Of a DNA stretch of 11,896 nucleotides, positions 5,582 to 11,896 are shown one piece after another (position 1 is the first letter of the stretch; each line of letters opens with the position of its first letter). This DNA is from Candidatus Dormiibacterota bacterium (GTDB lineage: Bacteria; Chloroflexota; Dormibacteria; UBA8260), in NCBI GenBank assembly GCA_955652455.1, contig CATPBU010000111.1, positions 1-11,896 of the forward strand, read 5' to 3'. The notes under the pieces were generated by a model. The model was not told where the DNA came from. It was given only the letters and a program-made list of their open reading frames with translations, and made no database searches. Both the position numbers and the translations under genes were made by a program.

Positions 5582-7093
5582 GTGACGGTGCGGGATCTGC
5601 GTCCAGCAAAGCGCATCGGCGTGCACGCCGGCCACGACAACTACAAGTGGTGGGCGCTCTCGTGCACCGGCCTGGGCATGCTCATCGCCACCATCAACTC
5701 CGGCACGCTGATCATCGCGCTGCCCGCGCTCGAACGCAGCCTGCACACGAGTCTCCTCGAGCTCGTCTGGGTGATCCTGTCGTACATGATCGCCTCGACG
5801 GTGCTGGTGCTCAGCGCGGGGCGACTGTCCGATCTCTTCGGCCGTAAGCGCGCCTACATCGCCGGCTTCGCCCTTTTCGGTGTGGCGTCCGTTGGCGCCG
5901 GCTTCTCCGGGTCCGCCACCGAGCTGATCGTCTGGCGCCTGATCCAGGGAGTCGGCGGCGCGCTGTTGTTTGCCAACGCCCCGGCGATCGTGACGGATGC
6001 TTTTCCGAGCCGTCAGCTGGGGGTGGCGATGGGCACCAACACCATGATCGCCGCGGTTGGTCTGGTGCTCGGACCGGTGCTGGGCGGAGCGCTCGTGGCC
6101 ATCTCCTGGCAGTGGGTGTTCTGGTTCAACGTCCCTCTGACTGTGGCGGGAGCGGTGTGGGCAGCGCTGGTGCTGCACGAGATGGGCCGCCGCGACACCG
6201 AACGAGGACTGGACTTGGTTGGTTCACTGACGTTTCTCGTGGGCCTGACCGGTTTCGTGTACGCCATCTCGCGCGGTGGGCTCTCCGGGTGGAACGACCT
6301 ACTGGTCATCGCCGGGTTCGTCGCGGCTGCCATTCTGCTCCCCGTCTTCGTGTGGATCGAGGCGCATCAGAGAGCACCGATGCTCGATCTCTCCATGTTT
6401 CGCAGTCGCCTGTTCTCGGCGGCGTGCGGCGCCGCGTTCCTGAACGGCCTCTCGCGCCTTGCGCTCATGTTCGTCTTCGTCTTCTATTTCCAGGGGCCAG
6501 AGGGAGACAGCGCCATCGTGGCCGGTCTCAAGCTGACTCCCCTGGCGCTGGGGATGCTCGTCGCCTCTCCCATCGCGGGCGTCCTTGCGGACCGTCACGG
6601 GTCTCGTGGTCTGGCCACGGCCGGCATGCTCCTGTCGGCGGTGGGATTGGCGCTGATGACCACGCTCGAGGTGACCTCCCCGTACTGGCAGGCGGCGCTG
6701 TGGCTGCTCGTGGTGGGCGTGGGGTCGGGGATGTTCAACTCGCCCAACACCGCGGCCATGATGGGGGCGGTCTCGCCGCAGCGCCGCGGTGTGGCGGCTG
6801 GTGCGCGCACCCTGATCACCAACTCAGGAGCGGTCATCTCGATCGCCTTCGTGCTGGCGGTGATCACGGCCGCCGTCCCCAAGCCGGTGCTGTTTGCCAT
6901 CTTCTCCGGCGTCACCAGCGGGCTGTCATCGCAGCAGTTGGAGCCGTTCATCAGCAACATGCACCTGGCCCTCTGGATTCTCGCTGCGATCTCCCTCGAC
7001 GGGGCGGCCGTCTGCGCGTTGCGCCCGGTCGGGGCAGAGGACCCTGGAGCTGCGTCGAATGCGGGCACCCCGGTCACGCCGTTCATGGCGTGA
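5582..7093 (+). CDS. DHA2-family (EmrB/QacA-like) MFS drug-type exporter
   Basis: A 503-residue protein with about 14 hydrophobic helices, the DHA2 size. MFS motif A is GRLSDLFGRKRAYIAG (80-95), motif B is RLIQGVGGALLF (119-130), and the antiporter motif C is seen around AVGLVLGPVLGGAL. DHA2 proteins export lipophilic or cationic compounds in exchange for protons. The first helix reads INSGTLIIALP where many DHA2 members have an Asp in LDxTIVNVALP; here Asn39 occupies that position. The GTG at 5582 is supported by GATAAT seven nt upstream. The next gene is the CFA-like methyltransferase, 25 bp downstream, so export of or resistance at the membrane is a reasonable shared theme. The substrate is unknown. 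Confidence 0.88.
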   Translation: MTVRDLRPAKRIGVHAGHDNYKWWALSCTGLGMLIATINSGTLIIALPALERSLHTSLLELVWVILSYMIASTVLVLSAGRLSDLFGRKRAYIAGFALFGVASVGAGFSGSATELIVWRLIQGVGGALLFANAPAIVTDAFPSRQLGVAMGTNTMIAAVGLVLGPVLGGALVAISWQWVFWFNVPLTVAGAVWAALVLHEMGRRDTERGLDLVGSLTFLVGLTGFVYAISRGGLSGWNDLLVIAGFVAAAILLPVFVWIEAHQRAPMLDLSMFRSRLFSAACGAAFLNGLSRLALMFVFVFYFQGPEGDSAIVAGLKLTPLALGMLVASPIAGVLADRHGSRGLATAGMLLSAVGLALMTTLEVTSPYWQAALWLLVVGVGSGMFNSPNTAAMMGAVSPQRRGVAAGARTLITNSGAVISIAFVLAVITAAVPKPVLFAIFSGVTSGLSSQQLEPFISNMHLALWILAAISLDGAAVCALRPVGAEDPGAASNAGTPVTPFMA

Positions 7094-7106
7094 GCGGGCC
7101 CGTCGA

Positions 7107-7112
7107 TAGAAT
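7107..7112 (+). promoter_or_regulatory. -10-like element of the CFA-synthase-like gene
   Basis: TAGAAT ends 6 nt before the ATG at 7119, inside the 25-bp gap after the MFS stop codon. No Shine-Dalgarno precedes the ATG. This suggests that the methyltransferase has its own leaderless transcript besides any read-through from the MFS gene. The -35 is weak. Confidence 0.5.
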
Positions 7113-7118
7113 TCGGGA

Positions 7119-8447
7119 ATGACGGTACAACCGGTCGCAGACAGGACCGCCGCGTCCTACCGGGAGGGACGGCCTGAACGGCGGCTACCCCTGCCGCGAA
7201 GGCCTGATCCCGGCGCCGTCAAGCTGCACCGTGCCATGTCACGGGCGCTGGGCCGTGACGACTGGTCGCTGGTGCTCTGGGACGGGCGCAACACCGGACC
7301 GGATGTCCCGTGCTTCACGTTCACTCTCCGTTCCAGGGCGGCGATCGACCGCCTCATCGGCGGCGTCCCCGAGAAGGCCTTCGGCCGAGCCTATGTCGAG
7401 GGCCTCATCACCGTTGAGCCGCTCGAGCCATTCCTGGAACCCCTGGCGGCGGCTCCGGTGTCGCAACTCTTCCTCGCCTGGCCGGCTGTTGCAGCTGCCC
7501 TGCTGGCACTCGGTGGTCGTCCACGCCGAGCGCCGGCCCTTGGAGCCGAGGCCCGCCTTCGGGGCATGCGGCACAGCCGCGAGCGGGACGCCGAGGCGAT
7601 CCGCCACCACTACGACCTGCCCGGCGAGTTCTATGCGCTGTTCCTTGATCGCTCCCTCACCTATTCGTGCGCGTACTTTGAGCGGCCGGACGCGGATCTT
7701 GGTGCCGCCCAGGTGGGCAAGCTCGAGCACGTGTGCCGGAAGCTGCGGCTGCGCCCCGGCGAAACGCTTCTCGACATCGGATGCGGCTGGGGAAGCTTGC
7801 TGATCCACGCCGCTGAGGAGCACGGGGTGCATGCGGTTGGCATCACCCTGAGCCGCGCGCAGGTCGACGAAGCGCGCCGGCGGATTCGCGAGCGCGGTCT
7901 CGAGGACCGCGTGGAGGTTCGGCTCGGGGACTACCGCGACGACAACGGCGTGTACGACGCGGTGGCGTCAATCGGCATGGTCGAGCACGTCGGCCGGAAG
8001 AAGCTGGGCGTCTACTCGGAAGCGGTGTACAAGGCCCTGCGTCCCGGTGGTCGCGCGCTCATCCATGGCGTCACGCAGCGCCCGACCATGGTCTGGAATC
8101 GTGCCTCCTTCAACGACGCCTTCGTCTTTCCGGACGGGGAGATTGAGGATATCGGCTTGATGATTCGCGAGTACGAGCGCGCCGGCCTCGAGGTGCGCGA
8201 CGTGGAGTCTCTCCGCGAGCATTACGAGATGACGCTGCGGCACTGGTCCCGCCGTCTCGATGCCGGCTGGGACGAGGCGGTACGGATCGCGGGTCCCGCG
8301 CGTGCCTTGGTGTGGCGTCTGTACCTGAGTGGGGCTGTGGTCTCATTCCGTCTCGGAACGCTCGCCCTCCACCAGACCCTCGCTGTGCGACCGGACCCCC
8401 ACGGAGCGTCGAACCTGCCTCTCACCCGACGCGACTGGTACACCTGA
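7119..8447 (+). CDS. Cyclopropane-fatty-acid synthase-like SAM methyltransferase
   Basis: A 442-residue protein. An N-terminal substrate-side domain (to about 150) precedes a Rossmann methyltransferase with the SAM loop LLDIGCGWGS. SIGMVEHVG, IHG in the following strand and the Tyr in REHYEMTLRHW correspond to the E. coli Cfa bicarbonate-site residues Glu239, His266 and Tyr317. Cfa-type enzymes use SAM to add a methylene or methyl group to a double bond of membrane phospholipid acyl chains. At the C-terminus, YLSGAVVSFR aligns with YLNACAGAFR of E. coli Cfa, placing Ala406 where Cys354 stands. The product could be a cyclopropane or a methyl-branched chain. Length is within the range of longer homologues. 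It follows the MFS gene and converges with the HTH gene 41 bp away. Confidence 0.88.
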   Translation: MTVQPVADRTAASYREGRPERRLPLPRRPDPGAVKLHRAMSRALGRDDWSLVLWDGRNTGPDVPCFTFTLRSRAAIDRLIGGVPEKAFGRAYVEGLITVEPLEPFLEPLAAAPVSQLFLAWPAVAAALLALGGRPRRAPALGAEARLRGMRHSRERDAEAIRHHYDLPGEFYALFLDRSLTYSCAYFERPDADLGAAQVGKLEHVCRKLRLRPGETLLDIGCGWGSLLIHAAEEHGVHAVGITLSRAQVDEARRRIRERGLEDRVEVRLGDYRDDNGVYDAVASIGMVEHVGRKKLGVYSEAVYKALRPGGRALIHGVTQRPTMVWNRASFNDAFVFPDGEIEDIGLMIREYERAGLEVRDVESLREHYEMTLRHWSRRLDAGWDEAVRIAGPARALVWRLYLSGAVVSFRLGTLALHQTLAVRPDPHGASNLPLTRRDWYT

Positions 8448-8488
8448 GCACCGGGCCCTCCACCGCTGGTCGCAGCAGGCCGAGCGCT

Positions 8489-8683
8489 CTACCGACCCTT
8501 CCGTCCGCTCTGTCGTTGCTGAAAAGCTGCCAGGTCCGCTTGCCTGACGATCCAGTCTCTCCCCGCCTTGGTGGCGGGCAGGTCCCCACGCTGGCAGAGG
8601 CGTCGCAGCCATGACGGCTCCAGCCCGGTCTGCCGAGAGACTTCAGCCAGGGTGAGGAACGGACCAGGTTTGCCGATGCGCAT
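8489..8683 (-). CDS. Small excisionase-type helix-turn-helix protein
   Basis: A 64-residue protein that is almost entirely one MerR/excisionase-like HTH: TLAEVSRQTGLEPSWLRRLCQRGDLPATKAGRDWIVRQADLAAFQQR. The pattern of recognition helix, then G-x-L-P-x-x-K-x-G-R-x-W-x-V, then a closing helix is characteristic of HTH_17-type domains. Such proteins are recombination directionality factors or small transcription factors. No integrase, phage gene or attachment site is visible here, so a regulatory role is equally likely. The ATG at 8683 has TACCGT seven nt upstream and no Shine-Dalgarno, again suggesting a leaderless mRNA. Its target is unknown. Confidence 0.78.
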   Translation of the reverse strand: MRIGKPGPFLTLAEVSRQTGLEPSWLRRLCQRGDLPATKAGRDWIVRQADLAAFQQRQSGRKGR

Positions 8684-8690
8684 CGGGGTG

Positions 8691-8696
8691 ACGGTA
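8691..8696 (-). promoter_or_regulatory. -10-like element of the HTH gene
   Basis: On the minus strand TACCGT (8696 to 8691) ends 7 nt before the ATG at 8683. No recognisable -35 lies at the expected distance, so confidence is limited. Confidence 0.4.
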
Positions 8697-8795
8697 GCCG
8701 AGAGGTGTACGCGCTGCGGTGACGCCCGGGTCGCTGGCAGTCACAAGCACGTACGCGGGCGCACGCGAGCGTGTCGCCGTCTGCTAGGGTGCGCT

Positions 8796-8874
8796 TGCGG
8801 CTGTTGACCCGCTCAAGCCGCAGACCTACCCCCAGACCCTACCCCTGGTGGGGGCGGGCGCACGGCGGGGTGCG
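8796..8874. other. Cluster of hairpins and a tandem repeat in an intergenic region
   Basis: This stretch holds no convincing gene. TGCGGCT (8796-8802) pairs with AGCCGCA (8816-8822). CAGACCTACCCC (8821-8832) is followed directly by CAGACCCTACCCC (8833-8845). CCCC (8842-8845) can pair with GGGG (8850-8853), and CGCAC (8859-8863) with GTGCG (8870-8874). Upstream is TGCTAGGGT (8782-8790), an extended -10-like sequence on the plus strand with no gene after it. It may be a short RNA, a terminator cluster or chance in GC-rich DNA. Confidence 0.3.
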
Positions 8875-8907
8875 TCCGCTCCCATACTCGAAACGGGCGG
8901 TCTGACC

Positions 8908-8933
8908 AAAAGGTTGCGGCGCGGCGCCGCGCC
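8908..8933 (-). terminator. Rho-independent-type terminator of the GH25-like gene
   Basis: A 16-bp perfect palindrome, GGCGCGGC (8918-8925) and GCCGCGCC (8926-8933), lies about 22 nt past the minus-strand stop at 8956. On that strand it is followed by GCAACC and then TTTT (8911 to 8908). This is the best-formed intrinsic terminator in the window, although the T-tract is short and offset. Confidence 0.6.
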
Positions 8934-8955
8934 AATTCGACGGTCGAGCGACCAC

Positions 8956-10134
8956 CTAGTCGGTCTGCGACCTCCGGTAGACGAAGAAGGACAGGCTGGC
9001 GCTGTGTGTCACCGAAGTCGTGCTCCCAGTGCCGGGCCGCGCCGTCACCGTGACGGTGTACCTGCCGCTCGTCCCACTGCGCAGTGTCAGCGTCACTCCG
9101 TTGGTTGAGTTGGGGCTGACGGTGAGGGAGGAGGTCGACAATGTGGCGGTGACCCGGGATGGGGCGCGCACCGACAGCGCGACGGTGCCGCTCCAGTTGC
9201 CAGTCGATGTCACCGTGACCGATGTGGTCACCGTCGCCCCGGGTGGTGCGGTGATCGAGCTCGGCACCGTGATCGAGTAATCGGCGGGCGGAGGCGGTGG
9301 TGTCGCGCATGCGTAGTCCACGTCGGTGGCCCCGGCGATGTACTGCACCAGCCACGTGGTGGTTCCGAGGAACGAGCTGCTGCAGTAGCTGGGGGCGTCC
9401 GACGGACCGGACGCGCCGGCAACCCACGACGGCGCAGCCGAGATGCCGTTCGGCGAGGTGAACTCCGGGCGCCAGGCAGCTGCGTACGTGGACGCGTTGC
9501 TGGTCGAATAGCCACCGGTGATGACACCCCACTGGTAGCCGGTCGAGTAGACGCCGACCCCGGCGACGTGCTGGGCGAGTAGATAGTCAATGCTGCCCTG
9601 CAGGTCGGCGGCGTTCGACGACGCGTCGCCGTTCCAGGTGTTGCCGGTTTCGACGTCGAGCCACCAGACTCCCTGCGCGAGGTTCCCCAGCGCGGACTTC
9701 GAGGTGGCCAGCGCGTTCGCCGCGGTGTGCCAGCCATAGTCGTAGGCGCACCCCGGGTCGGTGGTGGCAGTGGAGTCCTGGCAGAGCGCCGGGTCCTGGG
9801 CGCCGGAGGCCGGCCAGTAGAAGCTGCTGTGTGGCGCGGGGTTGGCGGTGTTCATGTAGAGATCAGGGGTACGCGGATAGCCCGCCGCCCACTGGTACTC
9901 CGACGCCAGGCAGGCGTTGGCCGACCACGCCCGCCCGTTGGTCACGCCGACGATGCCGAAGGCACCGTCGCCCGGGAACGCGGAACCACACTGTGGCCAG
10001 GAGATGTCGTGGCCCGATGAACCGCCCGGCGGCGCACCCGCGCTGGCGGCCGCAGCCGACATCGGGCTCGCGACCATGACCGCGGCGATGACCGCGATCA
10101 CGCTGGAGAGAGTCAGGAACAGCCGTCTGCGCAT
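8956..10134 (-). CDS. Secreted GH25-like (lysozyme-fold) protein with C-terminal beta domain
   Basis: A 392-residue exported protein. Residues 1-32 form a signal peptide (MRRR, a hydrophobic core, SAAAASA). Residues 41-278 resemble a GH25 or DUF1906-type TIM barrel: GHDISWPQC with Asp43 matches the GH25 DxS start, WWLDVETGN gives the acidic pair Asp160 and Glu162, and WLVQYIAGATDVDYA resembles the family's closing strand. GH25 enzymes cleave peptidoglycan. A PPPPP linker (279-283) leads to a Thr/Ser-rich, Ig-like beta domain of about 100 residues, probably for wall or carbohydrate binding. There are several Cys residues, possibly disulphides. The ATG at 10134 has AAGG five nt upstream; an in-frame TTG at 10200 would place extra residues before the signal peptide and overlaps the promoter. 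Enzyme activity is probable but not proven. Confidence 0.78.
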   Translation of the reverse strand: MRRRLFLTLSSVIAVIAAVMVASPMSAAAASAGAPPGGSSGHDISWPQCGSAFPGDGAFGIVGVTNGRAWSANACLASEYQWAAGYPRTPDLYMNTANPAPHSSFYWPASGAQDPALCQDSTATTDPGCAYDYGWHTAANALATSKSALGNLAQGVWWLDVETGNTWNGDASSNAADLQGSIDYLLAQHVAGVGVYSTGYQWGVITGGYSTSNASTYAAAWRPEFTSPNGISAAPSWVAGASGPSDAPSYCSSSFLGTTTWLVQYIAGATDVDYACATPPPPPADYSITVPSSITAPPGATVTTSVTVTSTGNWSGTVALSVRAPSRVTATLSTSSLTVSPNSTNGVTLTLRSGTSGRYTVTVTARPGTGSTTSVTHSASLSFFVYRRSQTD

Positions 10135-10173
10135 GGAAACCTTCGTGGGAGGGGAATGGAACTCGCCAATGTG

Positions 10174-10200
10174 ATGGTACGGGGTACGGCGGCGTACCAA
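10174..10200 (-). promoter_or_regulatory. Promoter with inverted repeat upstream of the GH25-like gene
   Basis: TGGTACG (10175-10181) and CGTACCA (10193-10199) form a perfect inverted repeat, with a third copy of the half-site, GGTACG, at 10183-10188. On the minus strand the arms coincide with TTGGTA (10200 to 10195) and TACCAT (10179 to 10174), a -35/-10 pair with a short 15-nt spacer and a predicted leader of about 33 nt. A second small repeat, ACCGT-AA-ACGGT, lies just upstream at about 10205-10216. This looks like a regulated promoter; the regulator is unknown. Confidence 0.45.
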
Positions 10201-10305
10201 GTGAACCGTAAACGGTCTGACGGAGGAGTTGGTTGACGCAGTCGAAATGAGACAGCCCGAAGTCAGCGGTCCCAGTCCCCGATCAGCCGGGCCGTTGGCG
10301 TCTCT

Positions 10306-10596
10306 CTAGGACCGCCCAGCACCGTGTGCGCGATCCTTGGCCAGACTTCGGGGGAGGAACCGGGCACTGGTGTTGCGCAGCCAAGCTGGGCTGAAGATGC
10401 CCGCGCGGCCGGTCAGCACCGCGAGGTCGAAGGCTCGCACCGCTTCCCACTGTGTGCTGCCCGTGAAGCCGACGGTGACCTTCCGGCCGTCCACGACGCG
10501 CCTGCTCCTGTACAGCCAGCGCTTGTTGGGGAGCTCCACCAGCGTGCCCCGAACACCGGCCATTGGCGCGGTCACAGTCATGGCTCCGCCTGCCAT
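10306..10596 (-). CDS. Small basic protein with an AP2-like domain pattern
   Basis: A 96-residue protein that I do not recognise with certainty. Third-position GC is high, as expected of a real gene. Residues 14-75 read as three short strands (GTLVELPNKRWLYRSRRVVDGRKVTVGF) and then a helix, WEAVRAFDLAVLTG. The G-R-K-V-x-V-G-F segment followed by A-V-R-A-F-D-x-A resembles the AP2/ERF DNA-binding pattern (K-x-x-x-L-G-x-F, then A-A-R-A-Y-D). In bacteria AP2 domains occur mostly with HNH endonucleases, and no nuclease is attached here. The tail is basic. TAGGAT ends 6 nt before the ATG at 10596, suggesting a leaderless transcript. It lies between the secreted GH25-like gene and the sialidase-like gene on the same strand. 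Confidence 0.6.
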   Translation of the reverse strand: MAGGAMTVTAPMAGVRGTLVELPNKRWLYRSRRVVDGRKVTVGFTGSTQWEAVRAFDLAVLTGRAGIFSPAWLRNTSARFLPRSLAKDRAHGAGRS

Positions 10597-10602
10597 GGCT
10601 CC

Positions 10603-10608
10603 ATCCTA
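10603..10608 (-). promoter_or_regulatory. -10-like element of the AP2-like gene
   Basis: On the minus strand TAGGAT (10608 to 10603) ends 6 nt before the ATG at 10596. GGAG lies only 2 nt from the ATG, too close for a normal ribosome site. No good -35 is seen. Confidence 0.4.
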
Positions 10609-10746
10609 TCGGGCTGTAGGTGTCGCCTGCACGCGGCACCGTTTCCCAGCTGACCGTGAACGCGCCATACCGACCGAACCGCGCGAGCGTAGGGCGACAG
10701 GGCCTCCACCAGGATCAGGGCTCGCCAGAGAATTCCAGCCGCGTGG

Positions 10747-10782
10747 AGGGGCAAATGGGCGATCCGTCGCCCAAGTGCCCCT
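10747..10782 (-). terminator. Strong two-part hairpin after the sialidase-like gene
   Basis: AGGGGCA (10747-10753) pairs with TGCCCCT (10776-10782). After a 2x2 internal mismatch, TGGGCGA (10756-10762) pairs with TCGCCCA (10767-10773) around the tetraloop TCCG. The structure starts about 17 nt beyond the minus-strand stop at 10799. There is no T-tract, but 14 base pairs with a stable UNCG-type loop make it a likely transcript end. Confidence 0.65.
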
Positions 10783-10798
10783 CGTCAGCGGCAGCCGG

Positions 10799-11896
10799 CT
10801 ACTTCACACCCTCGACGTTGGTGAAGATGTCGGTATTCCCAATATGTGTGGTTGCGATCTGGGTGGTGCGTCCGTCGGCCCACGTCGGGTAGATGTGGGT
10901 GGTCGATGCGTTGACGCCGATGTAGTCCCCGATGAACGCACCACTCGCGAAGAAGCTGTTATTGGGGTTCCACGAGGTCGTGCTGATGTCCTTGTTCGGC
11001 CAGTGGACCCCGTCCTTTGAGATGGATTGGAACGTCTCGATGTTGGTGTTCGAGGGATCGTTCCTGCGGTCGTACCAGATGGCGACCCACCTGCCATCAG
11101 CGAGCGACGTCAGCGATGGGAAGAACTGGTCGTGCGGTGCGGGTTGTCCACCGGAGGTCACGCTGATGTAGCGCATCGGCGACCACGTCAGACCACCGTC
11201 GGAGGACTGCTCGAACGAGATGTTGGCGCCTGAGGCCGTCCGGTCACGGTTGTTCTGGTAATCGAAGCCAAGCTTGCCTGTTGCGGCGTTGAACCAGAAG
11301 CCCGTGGAATCCGGCGCCCTGAACTTGGTCGGTGCGAGAACGTCACCCGCGTCCGGGTTGTCCGCGTAGTCACCCGTGTGGTCGATCTGCACCGGAGTCG
11401 CCAGGAACGTCGCGCCGCCGTCCGCAGACTTCTGCATATTGAAATGCGTATCCAGACCGCTGTTGCAGTCCTCGAGCGCGTAGGCGATATCCAGCGTGCC
11501 GTTGCTCTCGACCTGCGGACGCGCCCATTGGTTGCCGGAAGCACCCAAACCGCCACCGCTGGGGTTGTCGGGGACGACGTTGGTATGGTGGAAGACAGTC
11601 AGACGGGGGTTGGACGTCGGTACGGCGTCCGTGTAGTCAAGCTGCACCGGGCAGTAGTCGCTGAACGAGCTTGTCGCGGGTGACGGCGTGTGGAACTTGA
11701 CGTGGGTCACGTACACCCGGCCGTAGTGGGGGCTCGTCGGGTTGTTGTCGACGGCGACCTGGTTGTTGTCGTGGAAGATCGTGGAATCAATGGTCCGCGT
11801 GGAGTAGTTGAAGTTCGAGGCGACCAGGCCTGACTGTCGGCCCGGTGTCCAGGTGTGCCCATTGTCAATCGACTTGTACAGCTGAACCTCGGAAAC
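10799..11896 (-). CDS. BNR/Asp-box sialidase-like protein, 5' part outside the window
   Basis: The frame is open from the window edge to the stop at 10799, giving the C-terminal 365 residues. The gene starts beyond 11896. Four Asp-box-like motifs occur: SIDNGHTW, SADGGATF, SSDGGLTW and SKDGVHW. These mark the blades of a beta-propeller, as in sialidases and other BNR-repeat proteins. Segments such as GRVYVTHVKF and GRWVAIWYDRRND fit blade strands. Many such proteins are secreted and bind or cleave glycans. The catalytic Arg triad and Tyr/Glu pair of true sialidases cannot be confirmed here, so enzyme activity is open. A GTG at 11716 is internal and not the start. A strong hairpin follows the gene. 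Confidence 0.78.
   Translation of the reverse strand, partial: VSEVQLYKSIDNGHTWTPGRQSGLVASNFNYSTRTIDSTIFHDNNQVAVDNNPTSPHYGRVYVTHVKFHTPSPATSSFSDYCPVQLDYTDAVPTSNPRLTVFHHTNVVPDNPSGGGLGASGNQWARPQVESNGTLDIAYALEDCNSGLDTHFNMQKSADGGATFLATPVQIDHTGDYADNPDAGDVLAPTKFRAPDSTGFWFNAATGKLGFDYQNNRDRTASGANISFEQSSDGGLTWSPMRYISVTSGGQPAPHDQFFPSLTSLADGRWVAIWYDRRNDPSNTNIETFQSISKDGVHWPNKDISTTSWNPNNSFFASGAFIGDYIGVNASTTHIYPTWADGRTTQIATTHIGNTDIFTNVEGVK

Noticed and set aside
5513..7122. Long ORFs in other frames across the MFS gene (5513-6178 minus, 6112-7122 plus, 6595-7086 minus)
   Set aside because: These are high-GC shadow frames; the MFS frame has all family motifs.
8489..8683. Excisionase-like protein as evidence for a prophage or integrated element
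   Set aside because: No integrase, attachment repeats, tRNA or phage genes are visible in the window.
10337..11020. Plus-strand 227-codon ORF across the AP2-like and sialidase-like genes
   Set aside because: It spans two minus-strand genes and a terminator hairpin and shows no domain pattern.
10799..11716. Sialidase-like gene starting at GTG 11716
   Set aside because: The same frame is open upstream to the window edge and encodes another Asp-box, SIDNGHTW, so the true start lies outside.

Overview
This is a gene-dense, high-GC bacterial window, probably from an uncultured soil-type lineage. The Flp-type pilin, the MarR-GNAT fusion, the DHA2 transporter and many apparently leaderless genes fit Actinomycetota, Chloroflexota or Candidatus Dormibacterota. 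I cannot fix the phylum from sequence alone. I see no rRNA, tRNA, CRISPR array, transposase or integrase, so it reads as chromosome rather than a mobile island.

Layout. Positions 1-3003 hold four minus-strand genes: a methylglyoxal synthase (2557-3003), a DJ-1/PfpI-family protein (1899-2486), a DoxX-like membrane protein (1069-1713) and a MarR-GNAT fusion regulator (76-963). Several are followed by GC-rich hairpins that could be terminators. A divergent regulatory region (about 3004-3084) separates the synthase from a plus-strand GntR/FCD regulator (3085-3741), followed by a small cupin (3850-4224). A proline-iminopeptidase-like hydrolase (4243-5106, minus) converges on the cupin. Next come an orphan Flp-type pilin (5322-5516), a DHA2-like MFS exporter (5582-7093) and a cyclopropane-fatty-acid-synthase-like methyltransferase (7119-8447), all plus strand. 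The right end is minus strand: a small excisionase-type HTH protein (8489-8683), a secreted GH25-like protein with a C-terminal beta-rich domain (8956-10134), a 96-residue protein with an AP2-like pattern (10306-10596), and the 3' part of a BNR/Asp-box sialidase-like protein running off the window (10799-11896).

Most notable. (1) Seven start codons have a -10-like hexamer (six TAnnnT and one GATAAT) only 6-7 nt upstream, which suggests leaderless transcripts; other genes here have clear Shine-Dalgarno sites. (2) The synthase/GntR intergenic region carries TTGTAGCACAA, an exact fit to the TnGTnnnACnA operator pattern of FCD-type GntR regulators. It covers the synthase -10. (3) That -10 would start a leaderless 9-codon ORF whose TGA overlaps the synthase GTG, a possible translationally coupled leader peptide. 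(4) A methylglyoxal-producing enzyme lies next to a DJ-1/PfpI protein, a superfamily reported to act on methylglyoxal or its adducts. (5) The MarR-GNAT gene has a perfect 9-2-9 palindrome over its -10, a likely autoregulatory site. No complete new multi-gene system is proven, but the 2.5-3.1 kb control region is the strongest candidate for something undescribed.
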